Under the pieces are notes generated by a model, which was not told the DNA's origin, did not search any database, and saw only the letters and a program-made list of their open reading frames with translations. This document shows, piece after piece, positions 43,101 through 51,461 of a stretch of DNA of 64,000 bases (positions within the stretch are counted from its first letter, which is position 1; every line of letters begins with the position of its first letter). Both the position numbers and the translations under genes were made by a program. The stretch spans positions 310,001 through 374,000 of the forward strand of contig OZ220698.1 in assembly GCA_965116555.1 (NCBI GenBank), read 5' to 3'. The stretch comes from DAOUJH01 sp965116555. GTDB taxonomy: Bacteria > Chloroflexota > Dehalococcoidia > Lucifugimonadales > QGNO01.

Positions 43101-46100
43101 ACAACGGCATTGACGGCGCCCGGCAGCCGTCGACAGATTTCCGTAGCGTCTCCAAGTCCCTGGCCGTGACCGTCACTGACGTCAACGAGACGCCCACGTT
43201 GACCACCGCTCCCAGCTCCGCCTCCTTTGACGAGAATGCGACGGGGGTTGTCGCGACCTATATCGCGACGGACCCGGACGCGACGACAGGGACGATGATT
43301 TGGGACCTGCAGGGCAATGATGCGGGGGACTTCAACATCACCTCGAATGTGAACGGAACCGCGGAGCTCACGTTCAAGAACTCGCCGGACTACGAGAGGC
43401 CGGACGACACCGGCAGCAACAACGTCTACGACGTGACGGTGCGGGTGAGGGACAACGGGAGCCCAAGATTGGAAGACACCCAGAGCGTCGCGATCACGGT
43501 CAACGACCTCAACGAGACGCCGGTGGTCGCCGGGAACGCAGGGCCGAGCTTCGCAGAAATTGAATTCGATCACACCGCCACGGCCTCCGAGCTCGTCATC
43601 GGCACCTACACCGCCACCGACGACGACAACGCCGACAACGCCGGTCTGCAGACAATCACGTTTGACGTGAGCGGCACGGACGCGGCCCACTTCAGCATCG
43701 ACGGAACGACCGGTGTTCTGTCCTTCAGCATTGAGCCGGACTTTGAGAACCCCTCCGACCTGGCGGACTCAAACATGATGGGCGCCTCCGACAACATGTA
43801 CGAGATCGTCGTGGAGGCGGATGACGGGCAGGGCGGCACGGGCGAGGAAGAGAGTGTCGGGACGTTCACCGTCACCGTGACCGTGACCAACGTCAACGAG
43901 ACGCCGGAGGTCCCACTCGGCGTTCCCGACGAAGACTTTGCGGAGATCGAGTGGGACGCCGATACCGCGGACCTGGACATTATGACCTACGTTCCCCGGG
44001 ACGAGGAGATCAGCACCCTTACCCAGTTGTCGTGGTCCCTGGCCGGCACGGACGCCGCCGACTTCCAGATTACGGAGGACTCCACGACCGGCCACGGCAC
44101 GCTGAGCTTCCGGAACCGGCCCAACTTCGAGGACCCGTCCGACCGCGTGAACACCACCGAAAGCCACGTGGCTGAAGACAACGTGTACCAGGTCATCGTG
44201 AAGATCAGCGACGGCCCCAACACGCGCGACTACCCGATGACCGTCACCGTCACCAACATCAACGAGACGCCGGAGTTCACGCGCCTCGCGGGCCCGGGCC
44301 TGCACGCCAACGAGATCGAGTACGACTCAGGAACGACGGCTGCCGACATGGCTTCCATCCCCGCCATAGTGGCAAACCAGTCCTATTGGTACCCGTTTGA
44401 GGCCCGGGACGAGGAGGGGGACGACATCATATGGACCATCACCGGGCTCGACATGGGTGATTTCGTCATCGTGGAGGCCCCCAACCCCGAGAGGCCCAAC
44501 TCCGACGAACTGGCCATCGTCCGCTGGAATATCGTGCCGGACGCCGAAGACCCAATGGGTTCCAGCAACACGGGGACTCACATATACGTGTTAACCGTGA
44601 ATGCCTCCGACGGCACCAATGTCTCAGAATATGAGATCTCCATCCGAATTGATGACGTCAACGAGCGGCCTGAGTTCACGGAGACCCCCACCGCAACCGT
44701 CAGCCTCGATGAGCACGACTCAACCCTCGACGCGAGTTTCCAGGAGCCTCCCTACGCCTTCCCCACCATCGCGCAGTACACCGGGTACGACGAAGAGGGC
44801 GGGGTCACGTGGTCGCTCACCGGCACGGACGCGGGGGACTTCGAGATCGACAGAGGCGGCAACGTCACCTTCAAGGAGACGCCCAGCTTCGAGGACCCGA
44901 AGGACTCCGGCGGGGACAACGTCTACAACTTCACCGTGGTGGTGAGGGACGTCCTGAGCAAGACGAACCGGCGCACGGCCGAGCAGCCCGTTACCGTGAC
45001 GGTGCGTGACATCGAAGAGACCGGCGTCATCCAGGTGAGCAACCTGGACCCCGTCGTGGGGGACAGGATCACTTTCACGTTGTCTGACCCGGACGGGAAC
45101 ATCGACACGAATGCAATGTACATCAGCTGGACCCTGAGGGCACGGGAGTCGGGGGTGTGGCAGCCCATATCCATCGGCAGCAGTGCCTCGACCACGCTGA
45201 CGTACACGGTAGATGAGGACGATGCCGGGAAGCCCCTGCGCGCCGAGGTGTCCTATTTTGACCGGCGAAACACGGACCGACTTTTCGCCAACCGGAAGGA
45301 ACTGACCAGCGGAGAGACCTCGCCGGTGGAAGCGGACCCCTTGCCTAACGTCCCGCCCCGCTTCCGATCGGGGACCAGCCAGTCGATTGAAGAGGGTGTG
45401 GCCGGCAGATTCCTTGCTGACCGCATCATGGCCACGGACCGCGATAACGACAACCTGACATTTGGTATCCAGCCTGGGCAGGACGCCGCTCTCTTCGAGA
45501 TCAACGCGTCGACCGGACAGATCAGGGCCGTCGGGGCGTTGGACTTCGAGACGGCGGGAACAAATGGTTTTCTGTTCTTCACCGTCACCCTGCATGACGG
45601 CAAGGGCCTCGACGTCAACGACATGGTCATCAATGACGACTCCATCGACGCCACCGCCGTTGTATCGGTGCAGGTCATTGACATTGAAGAGGAGGGTGTC
45701 GTCACCCTCTCGAATCAGGAGCCTGAGGCGGGGACGCCGCTGACGGCGACCCTGGCGGACGGCGACGGGGGCGTCACCGGCCAGAGCTGGCAGTGGTGGC
45801 GGTCGCAGGACGGACGGACAGGCTGGTCGCCCATATCGGGAGCAACCGGGAGCAGTTACACGCCCACGGTGAGTGATGAGGACTCCTATCTGCGCGCCAC
45901 GGTTGAGTACACCGACCGGCGCGGCGGCGGCAAACGCGCCGAGGCAATCACCAGCCCCGTGCCCAGCGAGAATCGCCGGCCGCTGTTCCCGTCGTCGGAA
46001 ACCGGCCAGCGCAGTATGGACGAGAACACGCGGGCGGGCCAGAGCATCGGCACGCCGGTCGCAGCGGAAGACCCGGAGAACGACCGGCTGACGTACACGC

Positions 46101-48328
46101 TGACGGGCGCGGACGCGGACGCCTTCACCATCGTGACGAGTACAGGTCAGATCAGGGTCAAGGACGCGCTGGACTTCGAGACCAAGTCCACCTACCAGGT
46201 CACCGTCAACGTCCATGACGGCAAGGACGGCACGGGCGCCACGTCGACCACCATCGACGACACGCAGAACGTGACCATCACGGTGGTGAACCTCGAAGAG
46301 CCGGGAACCGTCACGCTTACCTCTGAGACGGCCACCATCCAGGCGCGTGTCCCGGTGACGGCCTCTCTGGAAGACAACGACGGCCCGACCAACGTAACGT
46401 GGCAATGGTCGCGCTCTCGCAGCAGTACGTCGGGATGGGCCAACATCGCCGGGGCGACGTCTGCCACGTTCACTCCGGATGACACCGACATTGGCGGCTA
46501 CGTCCGCGCAACTGCCAGCTACAACGACGGCGAGGGGTCGGGCAAGACGGCCGTTAAGGTCTCGCCGCGCGTCGGGCAGGCGCCGCCGGTGAACTCAGCG
46601 CCGGCGTTCCCGGCGACGGAAACCGGCAGGCGGGAGATTGCAGAGGACGCCACCGGCGGCACCGCGGTCGGCGACCCCGTGGGGGCCACGGACTTCAACA
46701 ACGACACGCTGACGTACACGCTGAGCGGGACGGACGCGGCTCTTTTCACCATCGGCACCAACGATGGGCAGATCCGTGTTGCGAGCGGCGCGCAACTGGA
46801 CTTCGAAACGAAGCGCACCCTGCGGGTCACGGTAGAGGTCACGGACGGCGCGGACTCGCTGGGCGACCCCGACAGCGACGCCATCGACGACCGGCAGAAC
46901 GTGACCATCACGCTGACGGACGTCAACGAGGCCCCGGTGGTCACAGGCGACGCGGCCCCCAGTGTTGCGGAAAACTCGAACCGCGCCGTCGCGACCTACA
47001 CCGGCACGGACCCGGAGCGGGACACGCTGACGTGGTCGGTCAGCGACAGCACATTCTGGATTTCCCAGCGGGGCCAGCTCCACTTTGCCACGCCGCCCAG
47101 CTACGAGGATGGAACGAGCCATTCGGTGACCATCACGGTCGAAGACGAGGATGGCCTGAGAGGCACTCTGTTCGTGACCGTCACGTTGACGGATCTTGAG
47201 GAAGCAGGTGTTGTCACGATTCAGCCCAAGCGCGGCTGGGACGGAACAAATTTCCAGGCCGAGCTGGATGACGATGACAATGTCGACGTTGGAACTGTCC
47301 AATGGCAATGGCAACGTTCCTCCAACCGCTCCAGCTGGGGAGACATTTCGGGCGCGACGTCGAGTAGCTACATGGCAGGCGCCGATGACGTCAACCAGTA
47401 CCTGCGGGTCGTTGCCACCTACGAGGACGACAGAGGCAGCGGCAAGGAAGCTTCCACAGCCCTGGATGAGCGTGTTGCCGACTCCGCCGATCGACCTGCC
47501 ACGAACAACATGCCCGAGTTTTCGGACACTACGGCAGAGCGCTCCGTCGGCCAGGGGACCGCAGCGGGCAGGAACATCGGCGCACCCGTGCGGGCAACCG
47601 ACCCTGATAACGGCGACGTTCTCACCTACTCGCTAGCCGGGTCTAATGCTGATCTCTTTGAAATCGATCCGGGGACCGGCCAGTTGAAAACGCTGGCCGT
47701 CCTTGACTATGACCCGAATGGGACAAACGAGTACAGCGTCACGGTCGAAGTCCACGACGGCTTCAACCCCTCGTACAACCCCTCGACCAATACGGACGAT
47801 TCCATAGACGTGACCATCACCGTCACGCAGGTAGCACAGCGGTCCACCAGCGGCGGAGGCGGTGGTGGAGGAGGTGGGGGCGGCGGCTCTTCCTCAGGAA
47901 CCCCGTCCAGCCAACCCGAATTTGATGAGGGGGCGAGTACCACACGTTCGCTCGACGTCACCGCGCGGCCCGGCGACGCTGTGGGCGACCCCGTCGTCGC
48001 CACGCACCCCAGCGACGATGTGACCTATGCGCTCAGCGGGACCAACGCCAACCTGTTCACTATCGACGCGGAGACGGGCCAAGTCCGCCTCGGCGAGGGG
48101 GCGACGCTCGCGCCGGGGCAAACATACACGGTCAACGTGACTGCTACGGACGAATCTGGGACCAGCGCCTTGATCATAGTGGACATTGAGGTGGTGGACC
48201 CGTACGACCTGAACGGCAACGGCGCCATCGAGAAGGAAGAGGCCGTCAAAGCGGTTTCCGACTATTTCGCCGGCATTATAGAGAAGGAAACCGTGGTGGC
48301 ACTGCTGGCACGTTACTTCGCGGGGTAG
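40187..48328 (+). CDS. Giant cadherin-repeat surface protein with C-terminal EF-hand
   Basis: This 2713-residue secreted protein begins with a signal peptide (LSLLVAALGLLAALLLLQ, cleavage near AGAQS). A SwmB-like domain (about 35-140) follows. I count about seventeen cadherin-like repeats with DENxxxG, TDxDxDxL and DVNExP calcium motifs. Among them are six Ig-like modules of the form VTxSxDxDG, SWQWxRS, ISGATSxxYTP, YLRAxxxYxD. After a 12-Gly linker (near 2560) comes a last cadherin unit and an EF-hand-like tail DLNGNGAIEKEE followed by two short helices ending in YFAG. Multiple calcium sites point to a stiff extracellular adhesin. No membrane anchor is present; attachment may go through the EF-hand tail or the next gene's product. 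Confidence 0.88.
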   Translation: MQVSRAVRHTRLSLLVAALGLLAALLLLQSPHAGAQSDSTAPLLLAANVDGTSLVLIYGELLNESSTPATSDFTVDIGGTDYTPASVAVTGAEVALTLSTGAASGDTVTLDYTAGTNPVEDPAGNDAQALTSWAVTNHTGATNDRPEFSSDTVTISVDENTLRGITIGDPVAATDDDTSDTLAYQLNSPATPTFIIDTSTGQISVFNPPDFETTSSYVAPAYVRDSKNPAGDADTQWDDSIKVTISVNDVNEPPAISGLTTANIDENTTTVGTYTVTDPDPGDTHTWSIDSDTSVEENRDGALFEIGSTSGELSFKTAPDYETPGSMATTPDNQYLVTIEVTDNGSPAMSHTYDVIVNVQDVNEVPVITTTGSSHTSISKPEGTSTTEILATYAADDPEDDTLTWTLSGDDASDFTITRNSSGEGELKFQHLTDFESPSDTGGNNIFDVTVEVKDTSGSAVDDDIAVTVTITNIDEAGTVTLPGTITAGSQVTATLSDPDGTISGESWSWSRSDTPGGTFTPISGATSNPYTPVAADVGKYLKAAVSYTDGHGSGKSATSAASSQVRAGNVDPSFSATTATRSVPENSASGENVGSPVSTTDDDGDTLEYRLTGTDASSFSIESASGQIKTSASLNFESKSSYSVVVEVRDKKDEAGSSDSVWDDTIMVTINLSNVDEAGMVTISGNESGGETLTASVSDIDGTPTSVSWQWARGDSSSGPFTNISGATSASYTTVAADVTKYLRVTASYTDPQGPSKSANAVTGQIGASNVEPSFSSMTATRSVAENSLAGVHVGAVVSATPGDSDPSHYTLSGTDASSFTIVSTSGQIRTSSTGYDYETKSSYTVTVNVSDSKDAAGNDDSNSVDDSITVTINLLDVNERPTITTTTTAVSVAENQTSVLTYAATDVDDNGETTDADNALTWSVETADDGAFFDINSSSGALTFKNAPDFENKQDAGANNVYNVTVTVTDNGIDGARQPSTDFRSVSKSLAVTVTDVNETPTLTTAPSSASFDENATGVVATYIATDPDATTGTMIWDLQGNDAGDFNITSNVNGTAELTFKNSPDYERPDDTGSNNVYDVTVRVRDNGSPRLEDTQSVAITVNDLNETPVVAGNAGPSFAEIEFDHTATASELVIGTYTATDDDNADNAGLQTITFDVSGTDAAHFSIDGTTGVLSFSIEPDFENPSDLADSNMMGASDNMYEIVVEADDGQGGTGEEESVGTFTVTVTVTNVNETPEVPLGVPDEDFAEIEWDADTADLDIMTYVPRDEEISTLTQLSWSLAGTDAADFQITEDSTTGHGTLSFRNRPNFEDPSDRVNTTESHVAEDNVYQVIVKISDGPNTRDYPMTVTVTNINETPEFTRLAGPGLHANEIEYDSGTTAADMASIPAIVANQSYWYPFEARDEEGDDIIWTITGLDMGDFVIVEAPNPERPNSDELAIVRWNIVPDAEDPMGSSNTGTHIYVLTVNASDGTNVSEYEISIRIDDVNERPEFTETPTATVSLDEHDSTLDASFQEPPYAFPTIAQYTGYDEEGGVTWSLTGTDAGDFEIDRGGNVTFKETPSFEDPKDSGGDNVYNFTVVVRDVLSKTNRRTAEQPVTVTVRDIEETGVIQVSNLDPVVGDRITFTLSDPDGNIDTNAMYISWTLRARESGVWQPISIGSSASTTLTYTVDEDDAGKPLRAEVSYFDRRNTDRLFANRKELTSGETSPVEADPLPNVPPRFRSGTSQSIEEGVAGRFLADRIMATDRDNDNLTFGIQPGQDAALFEINASTGQIRAVGALDFETAGTNGFLFFTVTLHDGKGLDVNDMVINDDSIDATAVVSVQVIDIEEEGVVTLSNQEPEAGTPLTATLADGDGGVTGQSWQWWRSQDGRTGWSPISGATGSSYTPTVSDEDSYLRATVEYTDRRGGGKRAEAITSPVPSENRRPLFPSSETGQRSMDENTRAGQSIGTPVAAEDPENDRLTYTLTGADADAFTIVTSTGQIRVKDALDFETKSTYQVTVNVHDGKDGTGATSTTIDDTQNVTITVVNLEEPGTVTLTSETATIQARVPVTASLEDNDGPTNVTWQWSRSRSSTSGWANIAGATSATFTPDDTDIGGYVRATASYNDGEGSGKTAVKVSPRVGQAPPVNSAPAFPATETGRREIAEDATGGTAVGDPVGATDFNNDTLTYTLSGTDAALFTIGTNDGQIRVASGAQLDFETKRTLRVTVEVTDGADSLGDPDSDAIDDRQNVTITLTDVNEAPVVTGDAAPSVAENSNRAVATYTGTDPERDTLTWSVSDSTFWISQRGQLHFATPPSYEDGTSHSVTITVEDEDGLRGTLFVTVTLTDLEEAGVVTIQPKRGWDGTNFQAELDDDDNVDVGTVQWQWQRSSNRSSWGDISGATSSSYMAGADDVNQYLRVVATYEDDRGSGKEASTALDERVADSADRPATNNMPEFSDTTAERSVGQGTAAGRNIGAPVRATDPDNGDVLTYSLAGSNADLFEIDPGTGQLKTLAVLDYDPNGTNEYSVTVEVHDGFNPSYNPSTNTDDSIDVTITVTQVAQRSTSGGGGGGGGGGGGSSSGTPSSQPEFDEGASTTRSLDVTARPGDAVGDPVVATHPSDDVTYALSGTNANLFTIDAETGQVRLGEGATLAPGQTYTVNVTATDESGTSALIIVDIEVVDPYDLNGNGAIEKEEAVKAVSDYFAGIIEKETVVALLARYFAG

Positions 48329-48367
48329 TGGGCTGACGGCCGCACGTTCAGTCGATAGGAGGACATC

Positions 48368-49198
48368 TTGATCAGGACGAATCTGGTAGCCATTGCCGCG
48401 CTGGCCATCACTGCCTCGGTGGGCATCGCAGCGCTGCTGGCCCAGCCCGGCGCCGTCGAGACGCAGTCACACAGCGCCAACCGATCCTTCCCGGCTGACT
48501 GGTCCGCCCCCGGCGGTGAGGTCCGGATAACCATCACCACCGGCAACCTCGGCGGGTTCGGCCAGGTAGAGGAGACGCTGCCGGATGGCTTCACTTTCGT
48601 CCGCTCCAGCCTTGACGCATTCCAGGTGAGCGTGACCGGACAGAACGTGCTCTTTACCCTTATCGGGGGCGACAGCTTCAGCTACGTGGTCACTGCTCCC
48701 GTCGTGGAGGGCCGGTACACCTTTTCCGGCATCGTCAAGAACGCAGATAGAGTTGAACAGACCATTGAGGGCCAAACCACCCTGCGGATCGGGGGCCCAC
48801 CCACACCAGAGCCGCCGCCACCGCCGCCGGTACCACCTCCGCCACCGCCGGAGTCCACTGCCGCACCTATGCTGGAACCCACAGTGGCGCCCACGCTGGA
48901 ACCCACAGTGGCGCCCACGCCGGTACCACCGACGCCACAGCCGGTACCGCTGACACCGACTCCGGTACCGCCTACGCCAACGCCGATACCGCCAACGGCC
49001 ACGCCAACATCGATTCCGCCAACGGCTACACCAACACCGGTACCGCCGACGCTTACACCAACACCGGTGCCGCCAACGCCGGTACCGCCGGAGGAAGAAG
49101 GCGAATTCCCGACGTTGCTGGCCGTTGGGATCGCAATCCTGTTAGTAGTGATTGGTGCGGGTGGCGCCTTAGTTATCAGGCGCAGAATGTGGGAATAA
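48368..49198 (+). CDS. Membrane-anchored surface protein with Pro/Thr stalk
   Basis: This 276-residue protein has a signal peptide (VAIAALAITASVGIAALLA), a beta-rich domain of about 110 residues, then a long Pro/Thr/Val stalk (about 140-245). It ends in a membrane helix (LLAVGIAILLVVIGAGGALVI) and a short basic inner tail RRRMWE. There is no sortase motif. The start is TTG 48368, chosen for the strong AGGAGGA at 48357-48363. It follows the cadherin gene by 39 bp and should be on the same transcript. It probably displays its beta domain above the membrane and may hold or process the cadherin protein. Confidence 0.75.
   Translation: MIRTNLVAIAALAITASVGIAALLAQPGAVETQSHSANRSFPADWSAPGGEVRITITTGNLGGFGQVEETLPDGFTFVRSSLDAFQVSVTGQNVLFTLIGGDSFSYVVTAPVVEGRYTFSGIVKNADRVEQTIEGQTTLRIGGPPTPEPPPPPPVPPPPPPESTAAPMLEPTVAPTLEPTVAPTPVPPTPQPVPLTPTPVPPTPTPIPPTATPTSIPPTATPTPVPPTLTPTPVPPTPVPPEEEGEFPTLLAVGIAILLVVIGAGGALVIRRRMWE
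48872..48919 (+). repeat. Exact 24-bp tandem duplication in the stalk-coding region
   Basis: Two identical 24-bp units (48872-48895 and 48896-48919) encode LEPTVAPT twice. The following 180 bases are made of degenerate CCG/ACN triplets with repeated GGTACC. The exact copy indicates recent slippage, so stalk length is likely to vary between strains. Confidence 0.75.
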
Positions 49199-49247
49199 GG
49201 CTAATAGACCGCCCCAATCTTGGGTAGTCAAGCATATAGGCGTGGCG

Positions 49248-49281
49248 TAGGCACAGAAAAGAACGTTAAGAGACCTTAATC
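49248..49281 (+). repeat. Right copy of the 34-bp direct repeat
   Basis: This copy matches 23161-23194 at 30 of 34 bases, same orientation. Its right end contains the stop codon (49276-49278) and last sense codon of the minus-strand DppD-like gene. Integration or insertion sites often use a gene's 3' end, but no integrase is encoded between the copies. Confidence 0.6.
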
Positions 49282-50256
49282 AGAAGGGCTGTACTGTCTC
49301 TCGTTGAAGCAGGCCACGGAATGATTGTCCGCGATCAGGCGCAGGGCCGGCCTGGGGCTGTTGTGGCAGATGCTGGTTGCGTAAGGACATCTGGGCAGGA
49401 AGGAACAGTGTTCCGGCGGGGTGTCCAGCTCAGGCGGCCTCCCCGGCATGGAGACAAGCTCTCGTTCTGCGTCGTCCAGCCTGGGCAGCGCTTGAAACAG
49501 GCCGACCGTATACGGATGAGCGGGCCTCTTGAATAGATCGATGGTGCCTGCCCGTTCCACGATGGTTCCGGCGTACATGACTGCCACGGAGTCCGCCATC
49601 TGGGCAACGACGCCCATGTCGTGCGTTATGAGGAGAATGGCGGTGCCGTACTCCTCTCTGAGGTGGCGGAGATGGCTGAGGATAGCGGCCTGAAGAGTGG
49701 AGTCCAGGTTGGAAGTGGGCTCGTCTGCAATAAGAAGCTTCGGCCTCAGGGCCAGGGCAATCGATAGCATGACTCGCTGGCACATGCCGCCGCTTAGCTG
49801 GAATGGGTACTGCGTAAGCACGTGCGATGCATCAGGCAGCCCCATTTCCACCAGCAGCTCTTCGGAGCGTTCGCGGGCCTCGCGCTTGGTCATGCCCGTG
49901 TGCGTGAGCAGCACCTCCTGTACCTGAACGCCTATGGGTATGCTGGGGTTCAGCGATGCTCTTGGATCTTGGAAGACCATGCCTATCAGAGGCCCTCTAA
50001 CGGCTCGGATCTGCTCTTGGTCCAGCTCCAGTAGGTTGGTTCCGCCCATCCTCACGCTTCCCGCTGTTACCCGCCCCGGAAAGGGCAGAAGACCAACGGA
50101 GGACAAAGCTGTGACGGACTTGCCGGAACCGCTTTCTCCTACTAGGGCTACAATAGAGTCCTCTTCCACAGTGAGGTCAACGCCATTGACGGCGTTGATT
50201 GGCCCGCCCTTGGTATCAAAACGGACGTAGAGGTCTTCTATTTCAAGGAGCGCCAT
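49276..50256 (-). CDS. Oligopeptide/dipeptide ABC transporter ATP-binding protein (DppD/OppD-like)
   Basis: This 326-residue ABC ATPase has Walker A GESGSGKS, Q-loop VFQDPRASLNP, signature LSGGMCQRV (Met-Cys where most have Met-Arg/Gln), Walker B LLIADEPTSNLD and the H-loop LLITHDMG. The C-terminal oligo_HPY domain (PHPYTVGLF..., FLPRCPYATSICHNSPRPALR) has the Cys-rich tail of peptide/nickel importers. Its partner ATPase, permeases and binding protein are not in the window, and its 3' end meets the 34-bp repeat, so its operon may have been interrupted there or lie upstream. It is divergent from nuoA. Confidence 0.92.
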   Translation of the reverse strand: MALLEIEDLYVRFDTKGGPINAVNGVDLTVEEDSIVALVGESGSGKSVTALSSVGLLPFPGRVTAGSVRMGGTNLLELDQEQIRAVRGPLIGMVFQDPRASLNPSIPIGVQVQEVLLTHTGMTKREARERSEELLVEMGLPDASHVLTQYPFQLSGGMCQRVMLSIALALRPKLLIADEPTSNLDSTLQAAILSHLRHLREEYGTAILLITHDMGVVAQMADSVAVMYAGTIVERAGTIDLFKRPAHPYTVGLFQALPRLDDAERELVSMPGRPPELDTPPEHCSFLPRCPYATSICHNSPRPALRLIADNHSVACFNERQYSPSD

Positions 50257-50285
50257 TGAGTCTCATCCGGGACTAGAATCAAGGG

Positions 50286-50295
50286 GTTGTACAAC
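50286..50295. promoter_or_regulatory. Perfect 10-bp palindrome near the DppD-like gene start
   Basis: GTTGTACAAC lies 30-39 bp upstream of the DppD-like ATG. On the minus strand a TTGACA box (plus-strand positions 50330-50335) lies further upstream with only a weak -10. The palindrome would sit between promoter and gene, as a repressor site might. Short and unsupported by a second copy. Confidence 0.25.
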
Positions 50296-50377
50296 TCTTG
50301 AAATGCAGTGTGGCACTCTGTATTTGGTATGTCAACAAAACCTTCAAGTCACGTCTTTAGATTGTGTTGAATTTCAC

Positions 50378-50407
50378 TTGAAAGCTAAATGTTCCGCATG
50401 ATATGGT
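50378..50407 (+). promoter_or_regulatory. Candidate promoter of the nuo operon
   Basis: TTGAAA (50378-50383) and TATGGT (50402-50407) are separated by 18 bases, one and two mismatches from consensus. They end 39 bp before the nuoA ATG, within the divergent gap. No other convincing pair was found on the plus strand there. Confidence 0.35.
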
Positions 50408-50446
50408 GTAGCAGGTTCTAAACCAGGGATACTGTAGAGAAAAAGC

Positions 50447-50833
50447 ATGCTTGATAACTATTTTCAACAGTACGGCGTTCTGGCTCTCTTAGTTGTACTC
50501 TCAATAATCATCCCGGCAAGTATGCTGATCCTGTCTTGGCTGGCCTCTTTTATCCGCATCCGCCCTAGAAAGCCGAATCCCGTCAAGAGACAGATATACG
50601 AATGCGGCGTGGAGCCTATAGGCGGTCGCCGCTGGTCACAGTTCAACTTTCGCTACTACGTGTACGCCCTTCTCTTTGTCATCTTTGACATAGAGACGGT
50701 CTTCCTTTATCCCTGGGCCGTGCAGTACCAGCAGCTTGGATTGTTTGCCCTGTTTGAGATGTTGGTCTTTGTTCTGATACTTGTGGTTGGACTGGTATAC
50801 GCTTGGCGCAAACGCGCCTTGGAATGGGAGTAG
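50447..50833 (+). CDS. nuoA: Complex I subunit A
   Basis: This 128-residue membrane subunit of respiratory complex I has three helices. The loop after TM1 carries QIYECGVEPIGG, and FNFRYYVYALLFVIFDIETVFLYPWA follows in TM2, the strongest family signature, with the conserved acidic residues near the quinone cavity. It opens the twelve-gene nuo cluster and is separated from nuoB by a few bases. Confidence 0.95.
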   Translation: MLDNYFQQYGVLALLVVLSIIIPASMLILSWLASFIRIRPRKPNPVKRQIYECGVEPIGGRRWSQFNFRYYVYALLFVIFDIETVFLYPWAVQYQQLGLFALFEMLVFVLILVVGLVYAWRKRALEWE

Positions 50834-50840
50834 AACTAAA

Positions 50841-51458
50841 TTGGAGAACGGCCAGAACTCTAAAATCATCCCTCTCTATGACACAACTTGGCAACTGGAT
50901 AGAGAAGAGGGAGCCAGAATACAACACCTGAAGGACACCTCCCTGGCGCCCTATGATGAACCGTTGCTGGAAATCCCGGAAGATATTGGGCGAAACGTAG
51001 TGGTGACCTCGGTCGATGCGCTGCTGAACTGGGGACGCCGCTCTGCCGTATGGCCGCTGGCATTCGGACTGGCCTGCTGCGCCTTTGAAATGATGGCGAG
51101 CGCAATGTCCCGCTTCGACATATCCAGATTCGGAATGGAGGTATTTCGTGCGACGCCGCGCCAGGCTGACCTGATGATTGTGGCGGGCACCGTTACCTGG
51201 AAGATGGGAGAGGCCATACAGCGCATCTACGACCAGATGGCGGAGCCCAAGTGGGTCATCTCCATGGGGGTTTGCGCCACCAGCGGCGGGCCCTATTACC
51301 AGTCCTATAGCGTGGTGCCTGGCGTGAACCACATAGTTCCGGTGGACGTCTACGTGCCGGGCTGTCCTCCACGCCCCGATGCCCTTCTCTACGGTATTAT
51401 GCAGCTTCACGACAAGATCAAGAAATACGGTCTAACTAGAAAGCCGGCAGGTCGGTAG
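50841..51458 (+). CDS. nuoB: Complex I subunit B (N2 cluster)
   Basis: This 205-residue subunit carries the terminal 4Fe-4S cluster N2. The four cysteines are the tandem pair Cys79-Cys80 (GLACCAFEMM), Cys145 (MGVCATSGG) and Cys175 (VPGCPPRPDA). The start is placed at TTG 50841, with GGGAG ten bases upstream and just after the nuoA stop. An earlier TTG at 50781 would lie inside nuoA and adds sequence unlike NuoB. The N-terminal 50 residues are longer than usual and acidic. Confidence 0.93.
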   Translation: MENGQNSKIIPLYDTTWQLDREEGARIQHLKDTSLAPYDEPLLEIPEDIGRNVVVTSVDALLNWGRRSAVWPLAFGLACCAFEMMASAMSRFDISRFGMEVFRATPRQADLMIVAGTVTWKMGEAIQRIYDQMAEPKWVISMGVCATSGGPYYQSYSVVPGVNHIVPVDVYVPGCPPRPDALLYGIMQLHDKIKKYGLTRKPAGR

Positions 51459-51461
51459 TAG

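Noticed and set aside
44720..46405. 561-codon open frame on the minus strand within the cadherin gene
   Set aside because: It is antisense to the repeated cadherin coding sequence, rich in Arg, Gly and Val, and shows no domain. High GC and repeat codons keep the opposite strand open by chance.
50781..50840. Longer nuoB start at TTG 50781
   Set aside because: It overlaps the end of nuoA, lacks a ribosome site and adds sequence unlike NuoB; TTG 50841 with GGGAG upstream is better.
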